From positions 1 through 16,253 of the forward strand of contig DAOWNN010000014.1 in NCBI GenBank assembly GCA_030642585.1: DNA of 16,253 nucleotides, read 5' to 3'. A model generated the notes under the pieces. That model was not told the DNA's origin, did no database searches, and saw only the letters and a list, made by a program, of their open reading frames with translations. The translations under genes and the position numbers were made by a program. Within the stretch, counting starts at the first letter, position 1, and each line of letters begins with the position of its first letter. This document shows, in pieces, positions 6,652-14,757 of this stretch. This DNA is from Bacteroidota bacterium. GTDB taxonomy: Bacteria > Bacteroidota > Bacteroidia > Bacteroidales > VadinHA17.

Positions 6652-7479
6652 ATGCAAAAGATTATGAAGAAAAAAAGAGATTTTTATTTATCATCAAACC
6701 TGAAATACCTGCGTAAGAGGAAAGGTCGTACCCAGGATGAGATAGCCTTTAGTCTGGGGATGAAAAGATCTACTGTAAGTGGTTATGAGAATTCTGTGGC
6801 TGAACCGGGAATGGAAACCCTGGCTGCATTTTCAAATTACTATAAAATTGCAATTGACACACTTATTACCATAAACCTGTCAGCTTTATCAGAAAGCCAG
6901 CTTTTTCAACTTGAAAATGGAAGCGATGTTTATATTCGTGGCAGTCAGCTTAGAGTATTGGCAACAACAATAACTCAGGCAAATAATGAGAATATTGAGC
7001 TGGTTCCACTGAAAGCAAAGGCCGGCTACAAAAATGGATTTGCCGATCCTGAATACATTAAAGAATTACCGGTATTTCAATTGCCATTCTTATCCAGGGA
7101 AAAAAAATACAGAACGTTTCAGCTTAATGGAGATTCTATGCTACCTATTCCTGATGCGGCCTGGGTTACGGGAGAGTATCTGCAAGATTGGAACAGATTG
7201 ATTTCCGGTCATGCCTATATCGTATTAACACTGGACGATGGGATTGTCTTTAAAATTATTGAAAACAGGATGCAGGAGGAGCAAAAATTGACCTTGTATT
7301 CCCTGAATCCGGTCTATGAACCTTACGATGTTGGTATTCAGGATATTAAGGAAGTATGGAAGTTTGTTCATTATATAAGCGCTGAATTACCTGATCCTGC
7401 TTTACCAGAGAGTCATTTGCTCTCAATGGTGGTGAATTTAAAAAGGGATGTTGACCGCCTGAAGAATCAGCATAGATAG
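6652..7479 (+). CDS. XRE-type HTH, S24-peptidase repressor (LexA/CI-like)
   Basis: The product is a 275-residue cytoplasmic transcriptional repressor. Residues about 13-75 form an XRE/CI-type helix-turn-helix (LKYLRKRKGRTQDEIAFSLG, then RSTVSGYENSVAEPGMETL), not the winged helix of classical LexA. Residues about 115-243 form an S24 (LexA/UmuD) domain. The self-cleavage site is probably A124-G125 (KAKAGY), the nucleophile is S162 in NGDSMLPI, and the general base is K201 in IVFKIIEN. The spacings (37 and 39 residues) resemble those in LexA. A short charged helix (about 257-275) ends the chain. Divergence from dinB, together with the palindrome on its own promoter, suggests an SOS-like switch: RecA-stimulated self-cleavage would release dinB-dnaE and the repressor gene. 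A second ATG at 6664 would give 271 residues and is equally plausible. A stress regulator unrelated to DNA damage is possible but less likely in this context. Confidence 0.85.
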   Translation: MQKIMKKKRDFYLSSNLKYLRKRKGRTQDEIAFSLGMKRSTVSGYENSVAEPGMETLAAFSNYYKIAIDTLITINLSALSESQLFQLENGSDVYIRGSQLRVLATTITQANNENIELVPLKAKAGYKNGFADPEYIKELPVFQLPFLSREKKYRTFQLNGDSMLPIPDAAWVTGEYLQDWNRLISGHAYIVLTLDDGIVFKIIENRMQEEQKLTLYSLNPVYEPYDVGIQDIKEVWKFVHYISAELPDPALPESHLLSMVVNLKRDVDRLKNQHR

Positions 7480-7548
7480 TATCATACAACTGTTATTTGA
7501 CGGTCATATGCTTCCTTCGGTCGCATCATACATTATCATACAATTGTT
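7480..7548. repeat. Short direct repeat downstream of the repressor gene
   Basis: TATCATACAACTGTT (7480-7494) and TATCATACAATTGTT (7534-7548) match at 14 of 15 bases, 54 nt apart, in the non-coding stretch after the repressor stop codon. No element is recognised between them. Confidence 0.5.
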
Positions 7549-7662
7549 CAGGGTTCAAGGTTTAAGACTGTTTCGAGTTCCGGGTTTTTCCATTATTCCA
7601 ACTTTTCCATTTCACAATTCCACTCTTCCATTATTCCACTTCCATATTCTAATCTTCCATAT
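7546..7662. repeat. Composite heptamer and TTCCA array
   Basis: Three heptamers (GTTCAGG, GTTCAAG, GTTTAAG; 7546-7566) are followed by eight TTCCA cores starting at 7588, 7596, 7605, 7618, 7626, 7634, 7640 and 7655. Most spacings are 8-9 nt. An open frame crosses this stretch, but its translation is low-complexity (repeated Phe-His-Ser-type residues), so I treat it as non-coding. No promoter for the kinase gene could be recognised with confidence between here and 7757. Confidence 0.6.
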
Positions 7663-7757
7663 CTTCTTTTATAGTTTGTGGAATTTTAACTATTTTCATA
7701 CTGTTATAAAGCTACAGGAGCAATATCACGGGCAACAAACTTTAGAATTTAATACTT

Positions 7758-10700
7758 ATGAAAAGAATGAATTTTCTCTTTCTGGCAATCAAGTCAAAAA
7801 AAATTGAGCCTGTATTAGAATATCTGGTTTCCAAAGATTTGAACTTTGATTATAAATTGGTTGATAGGAAAATACGCTTCCGTAAGGCATTGACCGAAAA
7901 AAAATGGGATATTGTTTTTATGGATGATTCCATTGTTTCAATAAGTATTATCGAAGCCCTGGCTATTGTTTCTGATGAGAGGCCGGCTCTTCCAAGGATA
8001 GTTTTGTTTGAAAAGATAAATGAAGATGAATTGGTTGCTGTGATGAAGCATGGAGCTTACGATATTGTAATTAAGAATAAATTATCACGTCTCATTCCTG
8101 CCATTCATAACTGTCTTTCAGGTGAAGATCTTAGAGTTCCCACTGTTGAGGCTGAAAGCATGCTGGGCAAGTATGATTTTATAATGAACACTTCCAGTTC
8201 CTTACTTACTTTAATTGATAGTAAATACCGCTATAAAGCAGTAAATAACTCTTTCAGGAGTGCTCATAATTTAACTAAAACCGATATACTGGGTAAAGAT
8301 TTATCCGAGATATGGGGAGGGAAGAAATTTAAAGAAGTTATAAAACCAAGCCTGGATGAATGTTTTTCAAATAAGGAAGTACACTACAAGGCCTGGTTTG
8401 AAACCCCCACCCTGGGAATGCGATACTTTAAAGTTACCTATTTCCCTTTCAGCAATGAAGAGGGGGAAGTGAGTCATGCCATTGTAGAAACAGTTGATAT
8501 TACCAGGGAAAAGGAGATGGAGGATCAGATTGCAAAAGGGGAAAGCGAGATGAGTTCCATTATTGAGAATACTAAGGATTATTTTTGGTCAATGGATAAT
8601 GAGTTCAACCTGATTTTTGCAAATCAACCTTATAAAAAGTTTATAAGTAAGAATTATAGTATAGTAATAAAAACTGGCAACAATATGCTGGATTTATTAC
8701 CAGTTCACGAGAGAAAGGTATGGAAACAAAGGTACAATGATTGTATAGCCGGAAACCATCTGTCTTTCGAGCAATCTTACCTCTCAGATAAAGGCATGAA
8801 CATTTATGAAGTTAGCCTTAATCCTGTATTTACTGAACATAATGAAATCATTGGGATGTCATGTCTGTCTCGTGAGATAACGGAACGACGAAACAATGAA
8901 GAAAAAATCAGGAACCAGGCAGAGGATCTTGCCCTTATTAATAAGTTGAATAATGCCCTGAATTATGGCTATAGTGAATATCGGATTATGGGAATACTAG
9001 CAAGGGAAACTCAGCAAATGTTTCATGGATTTGGTGCTGTTATTTATCTTCTTTCTGAGGATAGAAATAATCTGTTTCCTGTGAATACGCGACAAACAAA
9101 ACAAATTCATGATAATCTGTCAAAATTCCTGGGAAGAAAATCAAGCATAAATAAAATTCCCTTACAAGAGGGTGATCATTATTCAAAAGTCCTTACTGCT
9201 GGGAAACCGGTTTTATCTGATACCCCTGAATTAATAAAAAAGGTGTTCGAGAACTACAGTTCCTCAAAGCTACAGTCCAAAGTCATTCAAAAGGCTATGA
9301 GGTTTGTGGGACTTAAATCAGTTTTTACCATCCCGCTGATATCAGGCGATGAAACTTTTGGAATCTTTGATATTGGTAAAAAGACCTATTTTACCGAGAC
9401 AGAGTTACGCAGGATTATGGCACTGGCCGACCAGGTTACTTCCATCCTCAAGAAGAAAATTGATGAAGAGAAGATTCATCAGAATGAAAAAAAATTCCAT
9501 AATATCTTTGAGGCTGCAAACGATTCCATATTTATCCTTGAAAACAATGTTTTCATAGATTGCAACAATAAAACTCTGGAATTATTTAGATGTGAGAAGG
9601 ATGAAATAATTGGGAAAACACCATTGGATTATTCTCCTGAATTTCAACCTGATGGGCGTGCTTCAGAAGGAAAAGCCATGGAGATGATCAATCGCGCATT
9701 TAAGGGTGATGAGGTTAGGTTTGAGTGGGTACATAAAAAAAAGGATGGAGTAAATTTCTTTACAGAGGTTAGTCTGACCCCAATGGAATATAATGAGAGC
9801 TCTTATCTTCAGGCAATTGTAAGGGATATTACCATCAGAAAAGAATCAGAAAATTTGTTGGTGGAAAGTGAGGAACGATTCAGGGCCGTTTTTGAGGATG
9901 CTGCAGATGCACTTTTTCTTATAGATCCTGAGTCGGGAATGGTTCTGGATGTTAATAATTATGCTTCAATATTGCTGGATAGACCTAAAGACGAAATTAT
10001 AGGCAGACACATTACACTTAACCATCCGGAAGATCAAAAAGAAAGATTAATGAGCTTCTTTTTTGGTAAGGGAGAAAATAACTACTCCGACATGTTAGAC
10101 GTAATTTATATGTTACGTGGAAATTTAGAAAAAATTCCGGTTGAAGTACAGGCCAAAAGTATTCAGATAGGAGGGAAAGATGTAATTCAGGCTTCTTTTA
10201 GGGATATTTCTGAAAATTTCAAGGCACAATTAGAGCTTATCAGGAATGAAGAACTGCTGTCAGAGACGCAGGAAATTGCACAATTGGGGAGTTGGGAAAT
10301 GGACCTGGAATCAGAAAATTTTTTGTGGTCTAAAGAAACATATAAAATATTTGGATATGAGAATCATGCAGTAGAGCCATCCTTCACCAGATTTAAATCA
10401 AAAATTCATCCGGAGGACAGGAGGATGGTTGAAAAAAAGCTTGAGTCGGCTATCCGGGAACAGAAAAATTTTGAAAGTGAGTTTAGAATTTTAAAGCATG
10501 ATCGCGAATCCCGAAACGTAATAGCAAAGGCTGAAATGAAGAAAGACAACAGGTCGGGTCGATTGAAGTTGATTGGATCCCTTCATGATGTTACAGAATT
10601 GAAAAAGGTTGAGATTGCACTGCGGGAAAGTGAAGTAAGATTCAGAACCTTATTCATGCAGGGTCATTTTGCAATGTTACTGGAAGATGCAGACAGAAAT

Positions 10701-12653
10701 GTTGTACTGGTGAACAAAGCTTTTGAGAAGATGTTTGGATATAAAAGCAGTGAATTGACAAAGGATACTATTAATATGCTTACCCATCCTGATGATGTAG
10801 GGAGATCAATACAGTTTATTCAAAAAATAATGAATGGTGAAATAGAATCTTTTGATATCGAAAAGAGATATTTAGCTAAAGATGGTTCTGTATTGTGGGG
10901 TCATACAGGATGTACCGCAATTAGAGATTCAGATGCAAAAACCACCCATATTATTATAATGATTGTGGATATCACTCACGAAAAGAATATTGAAAAACAA
11001 AACCTTGAACGCACTGAAGATCTTAGCCTCATCAATAATTTGAATTTGCATGTAAATTCAGATCATGGGCTGGAAAGCATTCTTGACCTTTTTTCAGATC
11101 AAATCTGGAAGCAGTTTCGAGAGTGTTCTTTCAGGCTTATGTTATGGGACAATCAGAAACAAGAGTTTAATTTTCGGTTTTTACATATTCCGGATAATGC
11201 AACAATTGAACTAAAAGAGTTTTTATTGAAAGTGAAAGATGAGAAGCCTTTTAAGTTAAAATCTAAAAGTAGTTTTATTACTGCATTCAAAAAGAGAAAG
11301 CCCTGGGTAATTGATTCTGAAGATGGGATAGTGGATATGATCGGGGAAGTGCTTGGTATTGAAGGTGAAAAAATGGATACGAAAAAAATCCATTCAATAA
11401 TAAATACCCGGTCAATGATTAATTTCCCTCTTCATATTGGTGATGATGTGCTAGGTCATGTTATATGCATTTGCCCGAATATTATTACCAATTCTGAAGT
11501 TCAGAGACTTTCAAACATTATTGAGCATTTTGCCGTGATTTTAAAAAGAAAACTGGTAGAGGAAGAGGAAGAAAGGCTTTTTACAGCAATGGAACAATTG
11601 AATGAAACTGTTGTGATAACCAATATCAATGGAGAAATTGAGTATGCAAATCAGGCTTTTGAAAAAAGTTCAGGATACCTGAGGAAGGATGCTGTTGGAA
11701 AGAACCCTTCTATTTTAAAAAGCGGAAAACAATCCAATGAATTTTACAGATTGCTATGGAAAACTATTTTGTCGGGAACAACATGGAGTGGGAAGATTAT
11801 AAATAAAAATAAAAATGGCAATTTATATGAAGAAAGAGTGAATATCACCCCTGTCAAGGATGAATATGGGAAGATTACAAATTTTGTTGCCGTAAAGCGT
11901 GACATTACCAGAGAAAATATATTGGAGGCCCAACTGCGTCAATCACAGAAACTTGAAACTGTGGGTACCCTGGCAGGGGGTATAGCGCATGATTTTAACA
12001 ATATTATAGGAACATTATTGGGATATAATGAAATGATCACAGAAGATATTCCTGAAGATTCAAAGGCTAAAGAATATCTTGGTCATATGACAAATACCAT
12101 GAATAGGGCTAAAGCACTTATTAATAAGATTTTAACCTTTAGTAAGAACCTGGAGCCTGAAACCGAAATGGTTGATCTGTCAGAATTAGTGGATAGTTCC
12201 CTGGACCTGTTTAGACCATCAATTCCTTCCAGTATAAAAATCACAAAAGTTATCTGTGGTGAATGCCGGCCAATCAGCCTTGATCCCAGTCAGATGCAGC
12301 AGGTTTTTATGAACATATTAAACAATTCAGCTCAAGTATTATCAGAGAAGGGAGGAGAAATTAAGATCTTGCTTCAACTATATAGTAATCCTGAAGAATT
12401 GTGGCAAGAGTATCCAGGTATCCCAAAAACCGATTATGTTGAATTGCTTATAGAGGATAATGGTCCGGGCATGGAACAAAGGATCAGGGACAGGATATTT
12501 GAACCCTTCTTTACTACCAAACCTGTTGGCGAAGGCACTGGTCTTGGATTAGCAGTGGTACATGGGATTATAATGGGGCATAATGGAATAATAAAGGTAG
12601 ATACTGCTCCTGGCAAAGGAACGACTTTTAAAATTTACCTCCCAATTTATTGA
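7758..12653 (+). CDS. Large soluble sensor histidine kinase, REC-like / 7 PAS / 2 GAF / HisKA / HATPase
   Basis: This 1631-residue kinase has no membrane segment, so it should sense cytoplasmic signals. Its regions, read by eye, are: receiver-like 4-120 (DIVFMDD at 51-57, ending [16 protein letters not shown]); PAS at about 138-255 and 262-378; GAF about 390-570; PAS about 575-697, 702-822, 830-952 and 956-1078; GAF about 1083-1268; PAS about 1270-1390; HisKA about 1395-1465 with phospho-acceptor H1411 in GGIAHDFNN; HATPase about 1508-1631. The N box (MNILNNSAQ), [16 protein letters not shown] and GEGTGLGL are all intact. The receiver-like domain lacks the acidic pair normally found after strand 1. 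There is no C-terminal receiver and no neighbouring response regulator, so the output partner is unknown. The alternative ATG at 7767 would remove three residues. The gene ends in a 7-bp overlap with the convergent oxidase gene. Confidence 0.93.
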   Translation: MKRMNFLFLAIKSKKIEPVLEYLVSKDLNFDYKLVDRKIRFRKALTEKKWDIVFMDDSIVSISIIEALAIVSDERPALPRIVLFEKINEDELVAVMKHGAYDIVIKNKLSRLIPAIHNCLSGEDLRVPTVEAESMLGKYDFIMNTSSSLLTLIDSKYRYKAVNNSFRSAHNLTKTDILGKDLSEIWGGKKFKEVIKPSLDECFSNKEVHYKAWFETPTLGMRYFKVTYFPFSNEEGEVSHAIVETVDITREKEMEDQIAKGESEMSSIIENTKDYFWSMDNEFNLIFANQPYKKFISKNYSIVIKTGNNMLDLLPVHERKVWKQRYNDCIAGNHLSFEQSYLSDKGMNIYEVSLNPVFTEHNEIIGMSCLSREITERRNNEEKIRNQAEDLALINKLNNALNYGYSEYRIMGILARETQQMFHGFGAVIYLLSEDRNNLFPVNTRQTKQIHDNLSKFLGRKSSINKIPLQEGDHYSKVLTAGKPVLSDTPELIKKVFENYSSSKLQSKVIQKAMRFVGLKSVFTIPLISGDETFGIFDIGKKTYFTETELRRIMALADQVTSILKKKIDEEKIHQNEKKFHNIFEAANDSIFILENNVFIDCNNKTLELFRCEKDEIIGKTPLDYSPEFQPDGRASEGKAMEMINRAFKGDEVRFEWVHKKKDGVNFFTEVSLTPMEYNESSYLQAIVRDITIRKESENLLVESEERFRAVFEDAADALFLIDPESGMVLDVNNYASILLDRPKDEIIGRHITLNHPEDQKERLMSFFFGKGENNYSDMLDVIYMLRGNLEKIPVEVQAKSIQIGGKDVIQASFRDISENFKAQLELIRNEELLSETQEIAQLGSWEMDLESENFLWSKETYKIFGYENHAVEPSFTRFKSKIHPEDRRMVEKKLESAIREQKNFESEFRILKHDRESRNVIAKAEMKKDNRSGRLKLIGSLHDVTELKKVEIALRESEVRFRTLFMQGHFAMLLEDADRNVVLVNKAFEKMFGYKSSELTKDTINMLTHPDDVGRSIQFIQKIMNGEIESFDIEKRYLAKDGSVLWGHTGCTAIRDSDAKTTHIIIMIVDITHEKNIEKQNLERTEDLSLINNLNLHVNSDHGLESILDLFSDQIWKQFRECSFRLMLWDNQKQEFNFRFLHIPDNATIELKEFLLKVKDEKPFKLKSKSSFITAFKKRKPWVIDSEDGIVDMIGEVLGIEGEKMDTKKIHSIINTRSMINFPLHIGDDVLGHVICICPNIITNSEVQRLSNIIEHFAVILKRKLVEEEEERLFTAMEQLNETVVITNINGEIEYANQAFEKSSGYLRKDAVGKNPSILKSGKQSNEFYRLLWKTILSGTTWSGKIINKNKNGNLYEERVNITPVKDEYGKITNFVAVKRDITRENILEAQLRQSQKLETVGTLAGGIAHDFNNIIGTLLGYNEMITEDIPEDSKAKEYLGHMTNTMNRAKALINKILTFSKNLEPETEMVDLSELVDSSLDLFRPSIPSSIKITKVICGECRPISLDPSQMQQVFMNILNNSAQVLSEKGGEIKILLQLYSNPEELWQEYPGIPKTDYVELLIEDNGPGMEQRIRDRIFEPFFTTKPVGEGTGLGLAVVHGIIMGHNGIIKVDTAPGKGTTFKIYLPIY

Positions 12654-13774
12654 TCAAAACCAGATATCAGTTGATCTACATATTCAGCAATACTCATACA
12701 AGCCGTCAAACCTGGTGATTCAATACCTATCAGGTTGATGAAACCTGGATAACCTGATTTTGACTCTTCTTCAATAATAAAGTCCCTGGTTGAATCGCCT
12801 GGTTTCTGCAGGGTAGGTCGTATGCCAACCTGGTCAGGAACAAGATCTTCAGGTTCCAGGAAGGGTAAGTATTTTTTCAAACTATCATGAAAATCTTTTA
12901 CATGTTCCGGATCAATGGAATAATCAATTTTCTTATCTGTCATAAATAAAGCATTTGGCCCAAGACGAACTCTGCCACCAAGATCTACAGTTGTATGTAT
13001 GCCTAGACCTACCATATTTGATTCGGGGACCGGATAAATCAGGCCTGAAACAAATTTGTGCTTGCCATTACTGAGGCTGAAATATTCACCTTTCCAATAA
13101 AAGACCTGGTTTTCAGGTTTGGACAATCCAAGCATGGATGAGATCTTATCAGCATAAAGCCCTGCTGAATTGATGACCTTTTCAGATGTGAAACTATACA
13201 CAGACCCATCCTGCTCTTTTAATGTAACTTCATATCCCTCGTTAAGCTTCTTCAGAGAAACTACTTCAGATCCATACACAACCTGGGTCTCATTGTTAAT
13301 TGCATCAGTTTCAAATTGCTTCATCAGTGAATGGCTGTCAAGGATTCCACTTGAAGGGAAATATACCGCTGTATCCGCAATAATATCCGGCTCAAGGTCA
13401 TGAATTTCATCCTTATTGATGATCCTTCCGTCGGTCACCCCGTTTTTCTGTGCCCTTTGAAGAATTTGAATGAGTGTATCTTTATCGGCCACAGAAGAGG
13501 AAACGATCAATTTTCCGCATTTTCGGTAGGATATATCTTTTAACTCACAATAATCGTAGAGCATTTCTTTTCCCTGAATGCATAAACGGGTTTTAAGTGA
13601 GCCATAAGGGTAGTGAATGCCCGAGTGTATTACTTCACTGTTTCTACTGCTGGATTCCTGTCCGAATTTCAGGTTCTTTTCAATAAGAAAAACGTTTTTT
13701 GAACTATTAGACACCTCTCGGGCAATTGCTAATCCTACAATTCCCGCACCTATGATTGTTACATATACATCCAT
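12647..13774 (-). CDS. lhgO: FAD-dependent L-2-hydroxyglutarate oxidase/dehydrogenase-like protein
   Basis: This 375-residue DAO-superfamily flavoenzyme should oxidise L-2-hydroxyglutarate to 2-oxoglutarate. The N-terminal dinucleotide-binding motif is IIGAGIVGLAIA (7-18, Gly 9/11/14), with E32 in FLIEKN to bind the FAD ribose. The L2HGDH-family signatures are clear: SSRNSEVIHSGIHYPYGSLK (42-61), RKCGKLIVSS (84-93), KGEYF (228-232), LIYPVP (245-250), LGIHTTVDLGGRVRLGPNA (257-275), and a C-terminal GIESPGLTACMSIAEYV (350-366). The length is near the roughly 400 of E. coli LhgO. It is transcribed alone, without csiD or gab neighbours, so a metabolite-repair role (clearing L-2-hydroxyglutarate made by side reactions) is more likely than a glutarate pathway. 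A related 2-hydroxyacid as substrate cannot be excluded. Confidence 0.85.
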   Translation of the reverse strand: MDVYVTIIGAGIVGLAIAREVSNSSKNVFLIEKNLKFGQESSSRNSEVIHSGIHYPYGSLKTRLCIQGKEMLYDYCELKDISYRKCGKLIVSSSVADKDTLIQILQRAQKNGVTDGRIINKDEIHDLEPDIIADTAVYFPSSGILDSHSLMKQFETDAINNETQVVYGSEVVSLKKLNEGYEVTLKEQDGSVYSFTSEKVINSAGLYADKISSMLGLSKPENQVFYWKGEYFSLSNGKHKFVSGLIYPVPESNMVGLGIHTTVDLGGRVRLGPNALFMTDKKIDYSIDPEHVKDFHDSLKKYLPFLEPEDLVPDQVGIRPTLQKPGDSTRDFIIEEESKSGYPGFINLIGIESPGLTACMSIAEYVDQLISGFDQ

Positions 13775-13814
13775 ATATATATTAAAAACAATGGTTTTAG
13801 ATTCTGGTTGTAGC

Positions 13815-13822
13815 CAAATTTA
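13815..13822 (-). promoter_or_regulatory. Candidate -7 element for the lhgO-like gene
   Basis: CAAATTTA on the plus strand reads TAAATTTG on the minus strand, an exact TAnnTTTG. It would place the transcript start about 30-35 nt before the ATG at 13774. No convincing -33 TTG/TTTG was found at the right distance, so this is a weak call. Confidence 0.4.
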
Positions 13823-14050
13823 GGTAGTATTTGCATATTTAAGGCCCATTTAGCTAATAAATGTGCATTTTTATAAAGCAATAAAATATATAATATTAAA
13901 TCAGTCACGCAACCTCCTGATGTTTTTAGCAGTCTTCTATTAACAAAATCTTATTATATAAATTATCTGAAAGAGGATAATTGAAAAATAATACTAATAA
14001 GAGTAACATTAACAGGAATAGAACGTTTTAGTTTATAATGGAAAAAAAAT

Positions 14051-14058
14051 TATCTTTG
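14051..14058 (+). promoter_or_regulatory. Candidate -7 element for the beta-barrel gene
   Basis: TATCTTTG is an exact TAnnTTTG match. Transcription would start near 14064-14067, about 24 nt before the ATG at 14089. The -33 region is degenerate (TTTA at 14027-14030). Its position downstream of the ATG at 14038 supports 14089 as the true start. Confidence 0.5.
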
Positions 14059-14088
14059 CGAATTATTATTAAACCAAAATTGAAGATT

Positions 14089-14685
14089 ATGAAAAAAGTT
14101 TTTTTTGTTTTTACGCTTTTAATGCTGGTTGTAGCTGCACAGGCTCAATTTGGAATTAAGGCTGGAGTAAACACCTCTAGCTTTAAAATTGAAAGCACCG
14201 ACCAGGCAATCTCTGAAGCTAAAGATGCAACCTGGGGATTTCATGCAGGTATTTTTTACAGACTGAAAATTGCTATGCTGTATCTACAGCCAGAGGCATA
14301 TTTTAGCTCAACAGGGGGTAGTTTTTCATACGATAATGGCATGGATGCCCCAACTATTGAAAGTATAGACCTTAAAAGAATAGATATTCCTCTTTTGGTT
14401 GGTGTGAAATTGGGACCAATACGTTTAAATGCAGGACCTGTTGGAATGTTGAAGATAAGTGAAGATTATAGCCTTGATGGTATGGAAGCTGATCTTAAGG
14501 GAATGACCTGGGGATGGCAGGGAGGCCTTGGATTTGATCTTTTAGGTAAATTGACAGTAGATGCACGTTATGAAGGACCAATAACTGAAGTGAGTAATTC
14601 AATTGACTTACCAGATTTTGCAGATGACCTGGAGCCCAGTACCAAACATAGCCAGTTCCTGATCAGTGTTGGATTTATGTTTTAG
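14089..14685 (+). CDS. Outer-membrane beta-barrel protein, PorT/OMP_b-brl type
   Basis: The product is a 198-residue exported protein. The signal peptide is MKKVFFVFTLLMLVVAAQAQ, with probable cleavage after AQA at about residue 19. The mature part starts FGIKAGVNTSSF, the usual first strand of the Bacteroidota outer-membrane beta-barrel family that includes PorT-like proteins. Alternating strands such as IPLLVGVKLGPIRLNAGPVG and the aromatic C-terminus (ISVGFMF, final Phe) fit insertion by the BAM machinery. The frame is open back to an ATG at 14038, but that would put 17 basic residues before the signal peptide and start upstream of the predicted -7 element. It stands alone, with its own promoter and a strong terminator. 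The barrel fold is well supported, but the function is unknown because the family covers many roles. Confidence 0.85.
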   Translation: MKKVFFVFTLLMLVVAAQAQFGIKAGVNTSSFKIESTDQAISEAKDATWGFHAGIFYRLKIAMLYLQPEAYFSSTGGSFSYDNGMDAPTIESIDLKRIDIPLLVGVKLGPIRLNAGPVGMLKISEDYSLDGMEADLKGMTWGWQGGLGFDLLGKLTVDARYEGPITEVSNSIDLPDFADDLEPSTKHSQFLISVGFMF

Positions 14686-14702
14686 AAATTCCATATAATA
14701 AT

Positions 14703-14737
14703 AAAAAAACAGGCTGCCTTTGGGTGGCCTTTTTTTA
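14703..14737 (+). terminator. Intrinsic terminator after the beta-barrel gene
   Basis: AGGCTGCC (14711-14718), loop TTTG, GGTGGCCT (14723-14730) form an 8-bp stem with two G-T wobbles, followed by a T run at 14731-14736. A run of seven A (14703-14709) before the stem means it could also work in the opposite direction. Confidence 0.88.
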
Positions 14738-14757
14738 TATTGTTTTTTTTTCATATT

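Larger units (their letters stand above)
13775..14088. other. Divergent intergenic region, 314 bp
   Basis: This AT-rich spacer lies between the leftward oxidase gene and the rightward beta-barrel gene. It holds the two candidate -7 elements listed separately. I see no open frame with a credible start, no RNA gene and no strong hairpin. The ATG at 14038 is in frame with the downstream gene but lies upstream of that gene's -7 element, so I do not count it as coding. Confidence 0.55.

Noticed and set aside
7508..7807. Open frame of 99 codons between the repressor and kinase genes
   Set aside because: It runs through low-complexity TTCCA/GTTCAAG repeats and into the kinase start in another frame. 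The product is Phe/His/Ser-rich with no fold or signal recognised.
13170..13823. Plus-strand open frames opposite the lhgO-like gene
   Set aside because: They are shadows of the oxidase reading frame, which has clear family motifs on the minus strand.
14038..14088. Upstream ATG extension of the beta-barrel gene
   Set aside because: It would place 17 residues before the signal peptide and start upstream of the predicted -7 element TATCTTTG.
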